Below, piece by piece: positions 42,029-49,303 of a stretch of DNA of 64,000 nucleotides. Within the stretch, counting starts at the first letter, position 1. The number at the start of each line of letters is the position of its first letter. The translations under genes and the position numbers were made by a program. The stretch covers positions 25,706 to 89,705 of the forward strand of contig CANLZY010000025.1 in NCBI GenBank assembly GCA_947495685.1, read 5' to 3'. The notes under the pieces were generated by a model that was not told the origin of the DNA, searched no databases, and saw nothing but the letters and a program-made list of their open reading frames with translations. This DNA is from an uncultured Tropicimonas sp. (lineage in GTDB: Bacteria > Pseudomonadota > Alphaproteobacteria > Rhodobacterales > Rhodobacteraceae).

Positions 42029-43287
42029 GCGTTAGACTGGACAGATTGCCCAACGGTCTGCGGATCGTCACCGAAACGATGCCCGGGCTGGAAAGCGCGG
42101 CCATCGGTCTCTGGGTGAACGCGGGCGGGCGACATGAGCGGGTGGAGCAGAACGGCATCGCCCATTTCCTGGAACACATGGCCTTCAAGGGGACGGCGCG
42201 GCGCAGTTCGTTGCAGATCGCCGAGGAGATCGAGGACGTCGGCGGCTATATCAACGCCTACACCTCGCGCGAGACGACCGCCTATTACGCGCGCGTGCTG
42301 AAGGCGGATGTGCCGCTGGCCCTCGACGTGATCGCGGATATCGTCCTGAACCCGGCGTTCGAGGCGAATGAAATCGAGGTCGAACGCGGTGTAATTCTGC
42401 AGGAGATCGGCCAGGCGCTGGACACGCCGGACGACATCATTTTCGACTGGCTTCAGGAGGCGGCCTATCCAGAGCAGGCGCTTGGCCGCACGATCCTGGG
42501 CCCCAGCGAGCGGGTGAGCAACTTTGCCCGGGATGATCTGGCCGGGTTCGTGGCCGAGCACTATGGCCCGGGCCAGATGGTCCTGTCGGCTGCCGGTGCG
42601 GTGGATCACGACGAGATCATGCGGCTGGCCGAGACCCAGTTCGGCCATCTGCCGGCGGTTCTGATCAGCAGCCACGATGCGGCCAAGTTCAGGGGCGGCG
42701 AGCGGCGCGAGGTCAAGGAGCTGGAACAGGTCCATTTTGCCCTGGCGCTGGAAAGCGCCGCATATGGCGACGACGATGTCTATACCGCACAGGTCTATGC
42801 GTCGTTGCTGGGCGGTGGAATGTCGTCGCGGCTGTTCCAGGAAATCCGGGAGAAGCGAGGCCTCTGCTATTCGATCTTTGCACAGGCCGGCTCCTATGCC
42901 GACACGGGAATGATGACGGTCTACGCCGGAACCTCTGGCGAGGATATCGGACAGCTGGCGCGTCTGACCGTTGACGAGTTGCGCCGCGTGGCCGACGACG
43001 TGTCGGATGCCGAGGTGAACCGGGCGCGGACCCAGATGAAGGCAGGGTTGCTGATGGGGATGGAGAGCCCGTCGTCGCGGGCCGAACGCCTGGCGCGGCT
43101 GGTGTCCATCTGGGACCGGGTGCCGCCGCTGGCGGAAACGGTCGAGCGGATCGAGGCGGTAGACCGCCGCGCAGTCGCGGCGTTTGCCACCAAGCTGGCG
43201 GTCGCGGAACACTCGGCGCTGGCGCTGTACGGACCGTCGGACGGGGCGCCGGGCCTGCTGGAACTACAGGAGAGGCTTGCGGCCTGA
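42025..43287 (+). CDS. M16-family zinc peptidase (processing peptidase-like)
   Basis: 420 residues from TTG 42025 (TTGAGCGTTAGACTGGACAG; overlaps the thrC stop). Inverted zinc motif HxxEH as HFLEHMAFKGT with the downstream Glu ligand in VERGVILQEIGQA. C-terminal M16 substrate domain contains GLCYSIFAQAGSYADTGMM. This is the bacterial homologue of mitochondrial processing peptidase beta, commonly placed after thrC in alphaproteobacteria. Likely a periplasmic or cytosolic oligopeptide or signal-peptide-type protease; natural substrates are unclear. The stop codon overlaps the ATG of the next gene by one base. Confidence 0.95.
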   Translation: MSVRLDRLPNGLRIVTETMPGLESAAIGLWVNAGGRHERVEQNGIAHFLEHMAFKGTARRSSLQIAEEIEDVGGYINAYTSRETTAYYARVLKADVPLALDVIADIVLNPAFEANEIEVERGVILQEIGQALDTPDDIIFDWLQEAAYPEQALGRTILGPSERVSNFARDDLAGFVAEHYGPGQMVLSAAGAVDHDEIMRLAETQFGHLPAVLISSHDAAKFRGGERREVKELEQVHFALALESAAYGDDDVYTAQVYASLLGGGMSSRLFQEIREKRGLCYSIFAQAGSYADTGMMTVYAGTSGEDIGQLARLTVDELRRVADDVSDAEVNRARTQMKAGLLMGMESPSSRAERLARLVSIWDRVPPLAETVERIEAVDRRAVAAFATKLAVAEHSALALYGPSDGAPGLLELQERLAA

Positions 43288-43871
43288 TGCGGCTTGGCCG
43301 AAAGAAGGTTCGCATTGCGACCGAGCGGATGACGCTGCGTCCGCCGATGCATGCCGACTATCGTGCCTGGACGTGCCTCCGCCGGGATTCCCGCGAGTTT
43401 CTGGAAAAGTGGGAGCCGCTCTGGGCCGCCGACCACTTGAGCCGAAAGGCGTTCACCAACCGGGTCTACTGGGCGCAACGGTCGCTGACGTCCGGCGCGG
43501 CACTGCCGTTGTTCCTGATCCGGCGCGCGGACGATGCGCTGATGGGGGCGATCACGCTGGACAACATCCGCCGTGGCCCAGCCCAGGCAGGCACCTTCGG
43601 GTACTGGATCGGGGCGCCCTTTGCCCGGAAGGGATACATGCAGGAGGCGATCGAGGCGTTGACGCACCACGCCTTTGACAAGCTGGATCTGAGCCGGATC
43701 GAGGCCGCCTGCCTGCCCGAGAACGCGGCATCGCGCGGGGTGCTGGAGAAGTGCGGTTTCAAATACGAGGGCGTGGCCCAAAGCTATCTGCAGATCGGCG
43801 GGCGCTGGCGCAATCACGTTCTTTTTGCAAACCTGCGCGCCGACCGGCGCGGACGGACAGACGCGGGGTAG
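43287..43871 (+). CDS. RimJ-like GNAT N-acetyltransferase
   Basis: 194 residues, RimJ/RimL subfamily: TERMTLRPPMHADYRAWTCLRR at the N-terminus, FGYWIGAPFARKGYMQEAIEAL (acetyl-CoA-binding R/GxGxxG-like loop as ARKGYM) and RIEAACLPENAASRGVLEKCGFKYEG. This branch acetylates ribosomal protein or other N-termini. It is third in the thrC-M16-acetyltransferase series, with a 1-base overlap. The end is followed directly by a palindromic repeat. Confidence 0.9.
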   Translation: MRLGRKKVRIATERMTLRPPMHADYRAWTCLRRDSREFLEKWEPLWAADHLSRKAFTNRVYWAQRSLTSGAALPLFLIRRADDALMGAITLDNIRRGPAQAGTFGYWIGAPFARKGYMQEAIEALTHHAFDKLDLSRIEAACLPENAASRGVLEKCGFKYEGVAQSYLQIGGRWRNHVLFANLRADRRGRTDAG

Positions 43872-43950
43872 GGCTCCCGCCTGTCAGCATCACATCACAG
43901 ATGTGCCGCCGCCCGTTGGGCCGCGCCGCGCGTTCCACGCGCGGCGGGCA
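43872..43950. repeat. Intergenic palindromic repeat, copy 4
   Basis: Starts right after the RimJ-like stop codon. GGGCTCCCGCCTGTCAGCATC, then a CACATC-ACA-GATGTG hairpin and GCCCGTTGGGCC followed by a GCGCGTTCCACGCGC hairpin. The order of parts matches the copy at 3083 closely, including the CATC..GATG hairpin in the middle. Confidence 0.6.
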
Positions 43951-43961
43951 GGAGGCGACGC

Positions 43962-44648
43962 TCAGTCCGTGTCGACAACGGCATGTTGGCAGACAGGATC
44001 GGGTTCGACCAGAAGCCCGGAGGTCATGCGCAGGGTTCGGGTGCCGACGCGGCGGCGGAAATGCGGGTTGTGGCTGACTATGACCATGGCCTGCGGGAGA
44101 TTCAGCAAGATCTCGATCAGTCGGGTCTCGTTCGCCTCGTCCAGTGCGTTTGTCGGCTCGTCCAGCAGCAGGACGTCGGGGTCCATAGCAAGCACCGTGG
44201 CCAGCGTGACCAGCCGCTTCTCGCCACCTGACAGCTTGTGTGTGATGCGATCGCGCAGGTGCATCAGATCCAGCCGGGTCAGGATGTCGTCGACGATCCG
44301 CATCGCGTTGTCGCGCGGAACCCCGAGGTTCAGTGGGCCGAAGGCAATGTCTTCGGCGACGGTGGGGCAGAACAACTGGTCGTCGGGATCCTGGAACACC
44401 AACCCGGCGCGGCGGCGCACGTCGTGAAAGTCGGCCTCGGCCCGGCGCGGTTGGCCAAAGGCGGTGACGGTGCCCTGGGTCGGTGTCAGCAGCCCGACCA
44501 TGATCCGCAGAAGGGTCGATTTTCCTGCACCATTGTGCCCGGTGACGCACAGGCGGTCGCCGGGGGACAGTGTCATGCTGGCGCCGGTCAGGATCGGCGG
44601 ATGGCGGGGATAGGCAAAATGAATCCCGGTCAGCTCAAATAGCGCCAT
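43962..44648 (-). CDS. cbiO: Cobalt/nickel transporter ATP-binding protein CbiO
   Basis: 228 residues from ATG 44648 (overlaps cbiQ by 14 bases). ABC ATPase: Walker A GHNGAGKST, Q-loop VFQDPDDQLF (typical ECF/CbiO DPDDQ), signature LSGGEKRL, Walker B LLLDEPTNALD and H-loop VIVSHN. It powers uptake of a transition metal by the CbiM/CbiQ core. Fifth and last gene of the cobalamin-riboswitch operon, so cobalt is the likely substrate. Some family members take nickel. Confidence 0.95.
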   Translation of the reverse strand: MALFELTGIHFAYPRHPPILTGASMTLSPGDRLCVTGHNGAGKSTLLRIMVGLLTPTQGTVTAFGQPRRAEADFHDVRRRAGLVFQDPDDQLFCPTVAEDIAFGPLNLGVPRDNAMRIVDDILTRLDLMHLRDRITHKLSGGEKRLVTLATVLAMDPDVLLLDEPTNALDEANETRLIEILLNLPQAMVIVSHNPHFRRRVGTRTLRMTSGLLVEPDPVCQHAVVDTD

Positions 44649-45429
44649 GGGTAACCTCGAGCGCCGCAAGACCCAACAGCAAGGCGCAAAAGCCGGCCGC
44701 AAACAACGCGTCGGCCGGCCGGAACCGCATTCGGTCGAGCAGCGGAATGTGACCGGTGAAGCCACGGCATTTCATCGCGCCAAGGATGCGTTCGGAGCGT
44801 TCCATCGATCGAACCAGCATCATGCCGACCAAGTACCCGAAACTGCGGTAGGTGTGCCATCCTGTGCTGGGGCGAAAACCGCGCGCCTTCATTGCCTGGC
44901 GCAGGCGCAGGTATTCCTCGCGCAGCACGTCTATGTAGCGCACGGTGAACATCAGCAGATGCACCAGCCCCGCGGGCACCTTCAACGAGTGCAGGGCGTG
45001 GCCCAGCGTCACCGGTTCCATCGTGCCCACCAGCGCCATCAGCGCCAGAACAATGGCATTGGCCTTCAGCGCAATCTCGATGGCTTGCCAGAGGCCCTCC
45101 CACGAGGCCGGAAAGCCCCAGAGCGTGAACATTTGCGTGCCGGGCACGGTGAACGGCAGAAGCAGCAGGATGAAGATGATGAAGCTGTCCATCGTCGCCA
45201 CGCGCTTGAGCGTCTGCATGGCCGGGAGCCGCGATACGGACAGAAGCCCGAAAGCAACCACGACCGCTGCGCTCAGCGCGAGGAAGTCGTTGCAGGCCAC
45301 GACTGCCACGGCAAAGGTCGCGGCGCACAAGATCCGTATGCGCGGATCGATCAGGCCGATCCAGCTGACCTGACGGTTGCCACCTGTCTCGGTCAATGGC
45401 TTGTCGATGGTGGACAGGACCGAGGTCAT
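44635..45429 (-). CDS. cbiQ: Cobalt transporter transmembrane protein CbiQ
   Basis: 264 residues. ECF-type T-component: DPRIRILCAATFAVAVV at the start, about 5-6 helices, and the two conserved cytoplasmic coupling motifs ending in LRQAMKARGF and SERILGAMKCRGF (Ala-Arg-Gly class helices contacting the ATPase). It links CbiM to CbiO. The start overlaps the NikL-like gene by 4 bases. Confidence 0.94.
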   Translation of the reverse strand: MTSVLSTIDKPLTETGGNRQVSWIGLIDPRIRILCAATFAVAVVACNDFLALSAAVVVAFGLLSVSRLPAMQTLKRVATMDSFIIFILLLLPFTVPGTQMFTLWGFPASWEGLWQAIEIALKANAIVLALMALVGTMEPVTLGHALHSLKVPAGLVHLLMFTVRYIDVLREEYLRLRQAMKARGFRPSTGWHTYRSFGYLVGMMLVRSMERSERILGAMKCRGFTGHIPLLDRMRFRPADALFAAGFCALLLGLAALEVTHGAI

Positions 45430-46109
45430 GCGGTGTCCCTCAGCTTGCGGCGCGCTGCGATGTAGAACCCGACCCCGAACAAGCCGACAATGTATCCAAG
45501 GCCGCCAAGGATCGTCTGAAGATCGTTCTTTTCCTTGTAGGCGGCGATTTCATGACGCAGAGGACGGGTCTCGTCGCGCACGATCCTTGCGATGGCGTCC
45601 AGTTCCGCATCGGTCAACGCGGCGACGGTGATCTGGGGGGCGGCGTAGGCGATGGTGGCAGCATCGGCGGGCACCGGAGGCGTTTCGGGGTCCGCGGGGG
45701 CTGCGGATGCAGCAGGGACGCTGGGCGCAGTGCCGTCGCTCCAGCCGATCGTTGCCCCGGCACCGGGCGTTGCCGTGTCGCCCTTGGCCACGATGGCAGC
45801 GACCTCTGCGGCGGGCATTGTCACCTCGGCGATATGGCCGGCACCCATGTCGGCCTGAAAGATGTGGGTTACACCCTCCACTGGGGTGAACAGGAAGAAC
45901 CCGTCAGCATCGGTCACGGTCTCGCCCAGCTTGCCGCCGTCGTCGTCGAACACCTCGATCCGCTGGCCCTCGGGCGCGTCGCCGTTGGAAAACCCGAGTT
46001 CGCCTTCGATCTGCGTCCCGGAGGGAAAGACCCCCATAACGACCTTGTGGGCAACGGCGGGCAGTGGCGCGAGGGCGAGGGCGAGGGCGAGCAGCGCCGG
46101 GCGGATCAT
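45426..46109 (-). CDS. NikL/CbiL-like accessory component of cobalt transporter
   Basis: 227 residues. Signal peptide (MIRPALLALALALAPLPAVA), then a periplasmic carboxypeptidase-regulatory-like beta domain (HKVVMGVFPSG, ETVTDADGFFLF), an Ala/Pro-rich linker (about 140-170), and a C-terminal transmembrane helix (ILGGLGYIVGLFGVGFYIAARRK). This architecture fits the NikL-type extra subunits that replace CbiN in KLMQO-type transporters. It overlaps both cbiM and cbiQ by 4 bases. His residues near the mature N-terminus may bind metal. Confidence 0.8.
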   Translation of the reverse strand: MIRPALLALALALAPLPAVAHKVVMGVFPSGTQIEGELGFSNGDAPEGQRIEVFDDDGGKLGETVTDADGFFLFTPVEGVTHIFQADMGAGHIAEVTMPAAEVAAIVAKGDTATPGAGATIGWSDGTAPSVPAASAAPADPETPPVPADAATIAYAAPQITVAALTDAELDAIARIVRDETRPLRHEIAAYKEKNDLQTILGGLGYIVGLFGVGFYIAARRKLRDTA

Positions 46110-46723
46110 CGGACGGCTCCCTGAAGATCGTCGAAAAGTTCGGGTTTGACCTGTTTGGCAAGGTAGACCGCCGCGCCGGTCAGCAGCGCCTCGATCACGA
46201 TCACCGGGATATGGGCGAGGAACACGAGCTTGGCCGCCGGCAGGAACTCATCGCCGGTCAGCGCCAGCGCGATGGCCACGAACGCCGTGGTCAGCGCGAT
46301 GGCAAGCCCGCCGCCCAGCCCGGCCCAGATGGCGGCGGCCCGCGTCGGGCTGTTCTGGATCCGGCCGCCCAGGAGCAGGCCGACAATGACGGCAGGTCCT
46401 GCAATCACCACCGTGTTGACGCCCAGCACGGTCAACCCGCCAAAGCCGAAGAACACGGCCTGCAACAACAGGCCAACGAACAGCGCCGGAAAGGCCGCCC
46501 AGCCCAGGACCAGCCCGGCCAGGCCGTTCATGATCAGGTGCACCGAGGACGGGCCGATCGGCACATGGATCAACGACGCCACAAAGAATGTGGCTGACAG
46601 TACCCCGGCGACCGGGATTTTTTCCATCGGCAGTTTGCGCAGCCCCTGGGCGAGGCCACCAACAGCCAGAACGACTCCGGCAGCGACCACGGGGTTGGAC
46701 AGGGCTCCGTCAACGATGTGCAC
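46106..46723 (-). CDS. cbiM: Cobalt transporter substrate-binding membrane protein CbiM
   Basis: 205 residues starting MHIVDGALS. In CbiM/NikM the N-terminal Met-His-Ile stretch, with its second-position His, is part of the metal-binding site, so the annotated start is functionally important. About six helices; further conserved HVPIGPSSVHLIMNGLAGLVLGWAA contains the second metal-site His. It is the S-component capturing cobalt (or nickel). Eleven bases separate it from the upstream periplasmic gene. Confidence 0.95.
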   Translation of the reverse strand: MHIVDGALSNPVVAAGVVLAVGGLAQGLRKLPMEKIPVAGVLSATFFVASLIHVPIGPSSVHLIMNGLAGLVLGWAAFPALFVGLLLQAVFFGFGGLTVLGVNTVVIAGPAVIVGLLLGGRIQNSPTRAAAIWAGLGGGLAIALTTAFVAIALALTGDEFLPAAKLVFLAHIPVIVIEALLTGAAVYLAKQVKPELFDDLQGAVR

Positions 46724-46734
46724 GGGTACGCTCC

Positions 46735-47532
46735 TTACTCGATGTCCCAGGCGCGGATCCAGATCACCGCGTCCTGGCTGAGAGGTTTGCCCTCGAATTC
46801 GGTCTCGCGCCCAACGCCGAGCGCGGCAAACCCCCAGAAACCGGCCTTGGGAATGCCGAAGGTGAAATGGCCGGTGTCGTCCGAAATCACGACCACGGTG
46901 CCGGCTGGGGATGGCGAGACGGTGGAGGTCGTCGCCATATTGGTCGTCATGTCCGGTTCGGCGGAAATGAACTCGACTTCGATCTCGGCGCCCGGGACCG
47001 GTTTGCCGTCCGACAGGACACGGCCGGAAAAGGTGGAGCCAGACAGGACGTTGGTGGGCTTGTTCAGCGGAACGATCTCCGCTGGCAGACCCTGCGGGTT
47101 CATCCAGTCGGTCGGCAGGGTGTTTCGGTTGAGGTAGCTCTTGGTCACCTGCTGGATGAAGATGTCCTCGCTCTCCTCGAAATAGGGTGCCGGAACGAGA
47201 ACCAGCACGTAGTCGCCGGAGCGTTTTACCGGAATCGAGGCGTCGAAGGCCGCCGCCGCATTGGAGGCCCCGGTGAATGTGATTGGCGAGAGCCTGTCCA
47301 TCAGGTCGATCTTCTTGCCACGGTGAACGGCGTAGAACGCCTCGGGCGTGCCCATGTCCATGACGTGACCGTTTTCAAACGGGTGCCAGAAGATCAGCTT
47401 CAGCGGGACATCGCCGGGACGTTCGATCATCGTCTGAGGGCTGTATATCAACTGGAAGTGAGCCGCGACCGGATCACCGGCAGCGATACCAAGGCAGGCC
47501 CCAAGGCTCAGGAACAGGTTGCGAACATACAT
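46735..47532 (-). CDS. Periplasmic DUF4198-type protein (NikK/CbiK-like)
   Basis: 265 residues from ATG 47532, preceded by AGAGAGA; an ATG at 47553 adds 7. Signal peptide MYVRNLFLSLGACLGIAAGDPVAA, then HFQLIYSP, the conserved opening of DUF4198 proteins, with the metal-ligand candidate His at the mature N-terminus. A beta-rich body (SGSTFSGRVLSDGKPVPGAEIEVEF, DDTGHFTFGIPKAGFWGFAAL) follows. Proteins of this type are found with CbiMQO/NikMQO transporters as periplasmic partners. It is first in the operon, about 160 bases downstream of a cobalamin riboswitch. Confidence 0.85.
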   Translation of the reverse strand: MYVRNLFLSLGACLGIAAGDPVAAHFQLIYSPQTMIERPGDVPLKLIFWHPFENGHVMDMGTPEAFYAVHRGKKIDLMDRLSPITFTGASNAAAAFDASIPVKRSGDYVLVLVPAPYFEESEDIFIQQVTKSYLNRNTLPTDWMNPQGLPAEIVPLNKPTNVLSGSTFSGRVLSDGKPVPGAEIEVEFISAEPDMTTNMATTSTVSPSPAGTVVVISDDTGHFTFGIPKAGFWGFAALGVGRETEFEGKPLSQDAVIWIRAWDIE

Positions 47533-47687
47533 ACGTCGTCTCTCTCGAAACATGCCGTCTTGCGGCGGGTTTGAAAGGACGGACGGGGTTACGGCTCGAA
47601 ATGGGGAGAATTCACCTGCCCACTTCGCGCCAGACGCTCACCCCGGCGTCCGGTGGAATGCCATGCGGATTTCGCCACATGTAACCT

Positions 47688-47845
47688 CGGCAGGTCTCCT
47701 GGCTCGCGGGTCGGTGCTTGGTCGGCCTTCCCGGGGATCGCCCCAGTGGCATGATCGACCGCGCTCGCCGCTTACAGTTGCGGGGGCAGCCACGGTTTTG
47801 GTCCCTGATGGGTAGGCCGCACCGTGTTCCCTTTTGAATCCCCAG
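47688..47845 (-). promoter_or_regulatory. Cobalamin riboswitch controlling the cobalt importer
   Basis: Read on the - strand: GGGAACACGGTGCGG (47820-47835 region), the junction GCCCCCGCAACTGTAAGCGG (47768-47787) and the 3' landmark GAGCCAGGAGACCTGCC (47689-47705) are all present, the classic B12-box order. It lies upstream of the NikK/CbiM/NikL/CbiQ/CbiO operon, so cobalt uptake would be repressed when adenosylcobalamin is abundant. The ~155 bases between riboswitch and start codon presumably hold the expression platform. Confidence 0.93.
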
Positions 47846-48131
47846 ACGCTTGATCCGCCCGGGAAACCGAAGATAGGTCCTTCTGACAGGGCGCTGGCGG
47901 GGTTGTCAATCGCCGCCGACGGGCCACATGCCGCATGCCGCTCAGGTTCCGTCGGATCTTGCCGCCCGCGTCATGCGCTGGTACGGGACGGGCGACGATG
48001 CCAACAGGCTGAACGGGAGAGACGCTTGGCTGACCCAGACAGGGGGCCGTGCGGATCGTCGTCGGAGCGGATCCTTGCAGGGGACGCGACGGCCCCGTAT
48101 TGCCACCAGACGCAAAGCAGGGAGCCAAGTC
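47846..48131. other. Gene-free stretch between the divergent importer and cbiX operons
   Basis: About 290 bases with no convincing ORF. It should contain the promoters of both divergent operons. A strong inverted repeat pairs GGGGCCGT near 48044 with ACGGCCCC near 48091. I find no cobalamin riboswitch on the + strand here, in contrast to the importer and cobW sides. Confidence 0.45.
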
Positions 48132-48176
48132 ATGACAGCAACCTCGATCAATCCGACCACAGGAGACATCCGATGA
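48132..48176 (+). CDS. Possible 14-codon leader peptide ahead of cbiX
   Basis: ATG 48132 with GGGAG 8 bases upstream opens a 14-residue frame (MTATSINPTTGDIR) whose TGA overlaps the cbiX ATG (ATGA). cbiX also has its own AGGAGA 6-7 bases before ATG. The arrangement allows translational coupling, but a frame this short may arise by chance. Confidence 0.3.
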   Translation: MTATSINPTTGDIR

Positions 48177-49303
48177 GCAAGATCGGCGTGATGCTGTGCG
48201 GGCATGGGTCCCGCAGCCAGGCAGCCGTGGACGAGTTCGCGGTGCTGGCACAGAAACTCCCGGCTCTGCTGCCCGAGGACTGGATGGTCGACTATGGCTA
48301 TCTCGAATTCGCCAACCCGGTGATCCGGGTCGGGCTGGACAACCTGCGCGAGGCCGGATGCGAGCGTATCCTGGCGGTGCCTGGCATGCTGTTCGCCGCC
48401 ATGCACGCCAAGAACGACATCCCCTCGGTGCTGAACGCCTACGGGGCAGAACACGGCATTCAGGTGGATTATGGGCGCGACCTCGGGGTCGATGCGCGCA
48501 TGATCAGCGCCGCGTCCGACCGCATCCGCGAGGCCGTGGACAAGGCCAATGCCGAACTCGGTGACGTTTCGGCGCACGAGACATGCCTTGTTGTCATCGG
48601 CCGAGGCGCGTCGGACCCGGATGCCAACGCCAATGTGTCCAAGGTCGCGCGGATGCTGTGGGAGGGCATGGGCTTTGGCTGGTGCGAAGTCGGCTATTCC
48701 GGCGTGACCTTCCCGTTGGTCGAACCGGCGCTGGAACAGGCGGCAAAGCTTGGGTTCAAGCGCTACGTGGTGTTCCCGTATTTCCTGTTCACCGGCATCC
48801 TGATCGACCGGATCTATGGCTTTGCCGACATGGTTGCCGCCGCCAACCCGCAGGCGCAATGGGTCAAGGCCGGCTATCTGAGCGACCACCCGCAGGTCTT
48901 GGCGACCTTCGCCGAACGCGTGACGGAAATCCTCGACGGCAAGTCCGACATGAACTGCGGGCTGTGCAAGTACCGCACCCAGATCCTCGGCTTCGAGGAC
49001 GAGGTCGGTCGGCCGCAGGAAAGCCACCATCATCACGTCGAGGGACAGGGGGCCAGCGCGCCGGGCTCCAACGTCGAGGATTGCACGCTGTGCAATGATT
49101 TCTGCACCGGCGCTTGCCGGTTGGAGGTCAAGCACGATCATCATGACCACGATCACGGTCATTCGCACGGTCACGACCACGGCCATGACCACGGGCACAG
49201 CCACGACCATGGTGACGGGCATCATCATCACCCCGTCTATCCCCATGCGGATCACCCGATGGGGCCTGAAAGCGTGCGCAAGCATCTGAAAGACCCCGAG
49301 TGA
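48173..49303 (+). CDS. cbiX: Sirohydrochlorin cobaltochelatase CbiX (long, His-rich form)
   Basis: 376 residues. Two CbiX-type halves: N-terminal GVMLCGHGSRSQAAVDEF with the metal-site His, and the second half with VVIGRGASDPDANANV, VEPALEQAAKLGFKR and FPYFLFTGILIDRI. A Cys-rich section follows: MNCGLCKYRT (MxCxxC, an iron-sulfur site in known long CbiX) and CTLCNDFCTGAC, and then a roughly 45-residue tail that is about half His, with Asp and Gly. CbiX inserts Co2+ into sirohydrochlorin, the first step of the early-cobalt pathway. The tail probably stores or delivers cobalt. It begins a tightly overlapping cob operon (cbiX-cobH-cobL-cobI-cbiG/cobJ-cobM). Confidence 0.95.
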   Translation: MSKIGVMLCGHGSRSQAAVDEFAVLAQKLPALLPEDWMVDYGYLEFANPVIRVGLDNLREAGCERILAVPGMLFAAMHAKNDIPSVLNAYGAEHGIQVDYGRDLGVDARMISAASDRIREAVDKANAELGDVSAHETCLVVIGRGASDPDANANVSKVARMLWEGMGFGWCEVGYSGVTFPLVEPALEQAAKLGFKRYVVFPYFLFTGILIDRIYGFADMVAAANPQAQWVKAGYLSDHPQVLATFAERVTEILDGKSDMNCGLCKYRTQILGFEDEVGRPQESHHHHVEGQGASAPGSNVEDCTLCNDFCTGACRLEVKHDHHDHDHGHSHGHDHGHDHGHSHDHGDGHHHHPVYPHADHPMGPESVRKHLKDPE

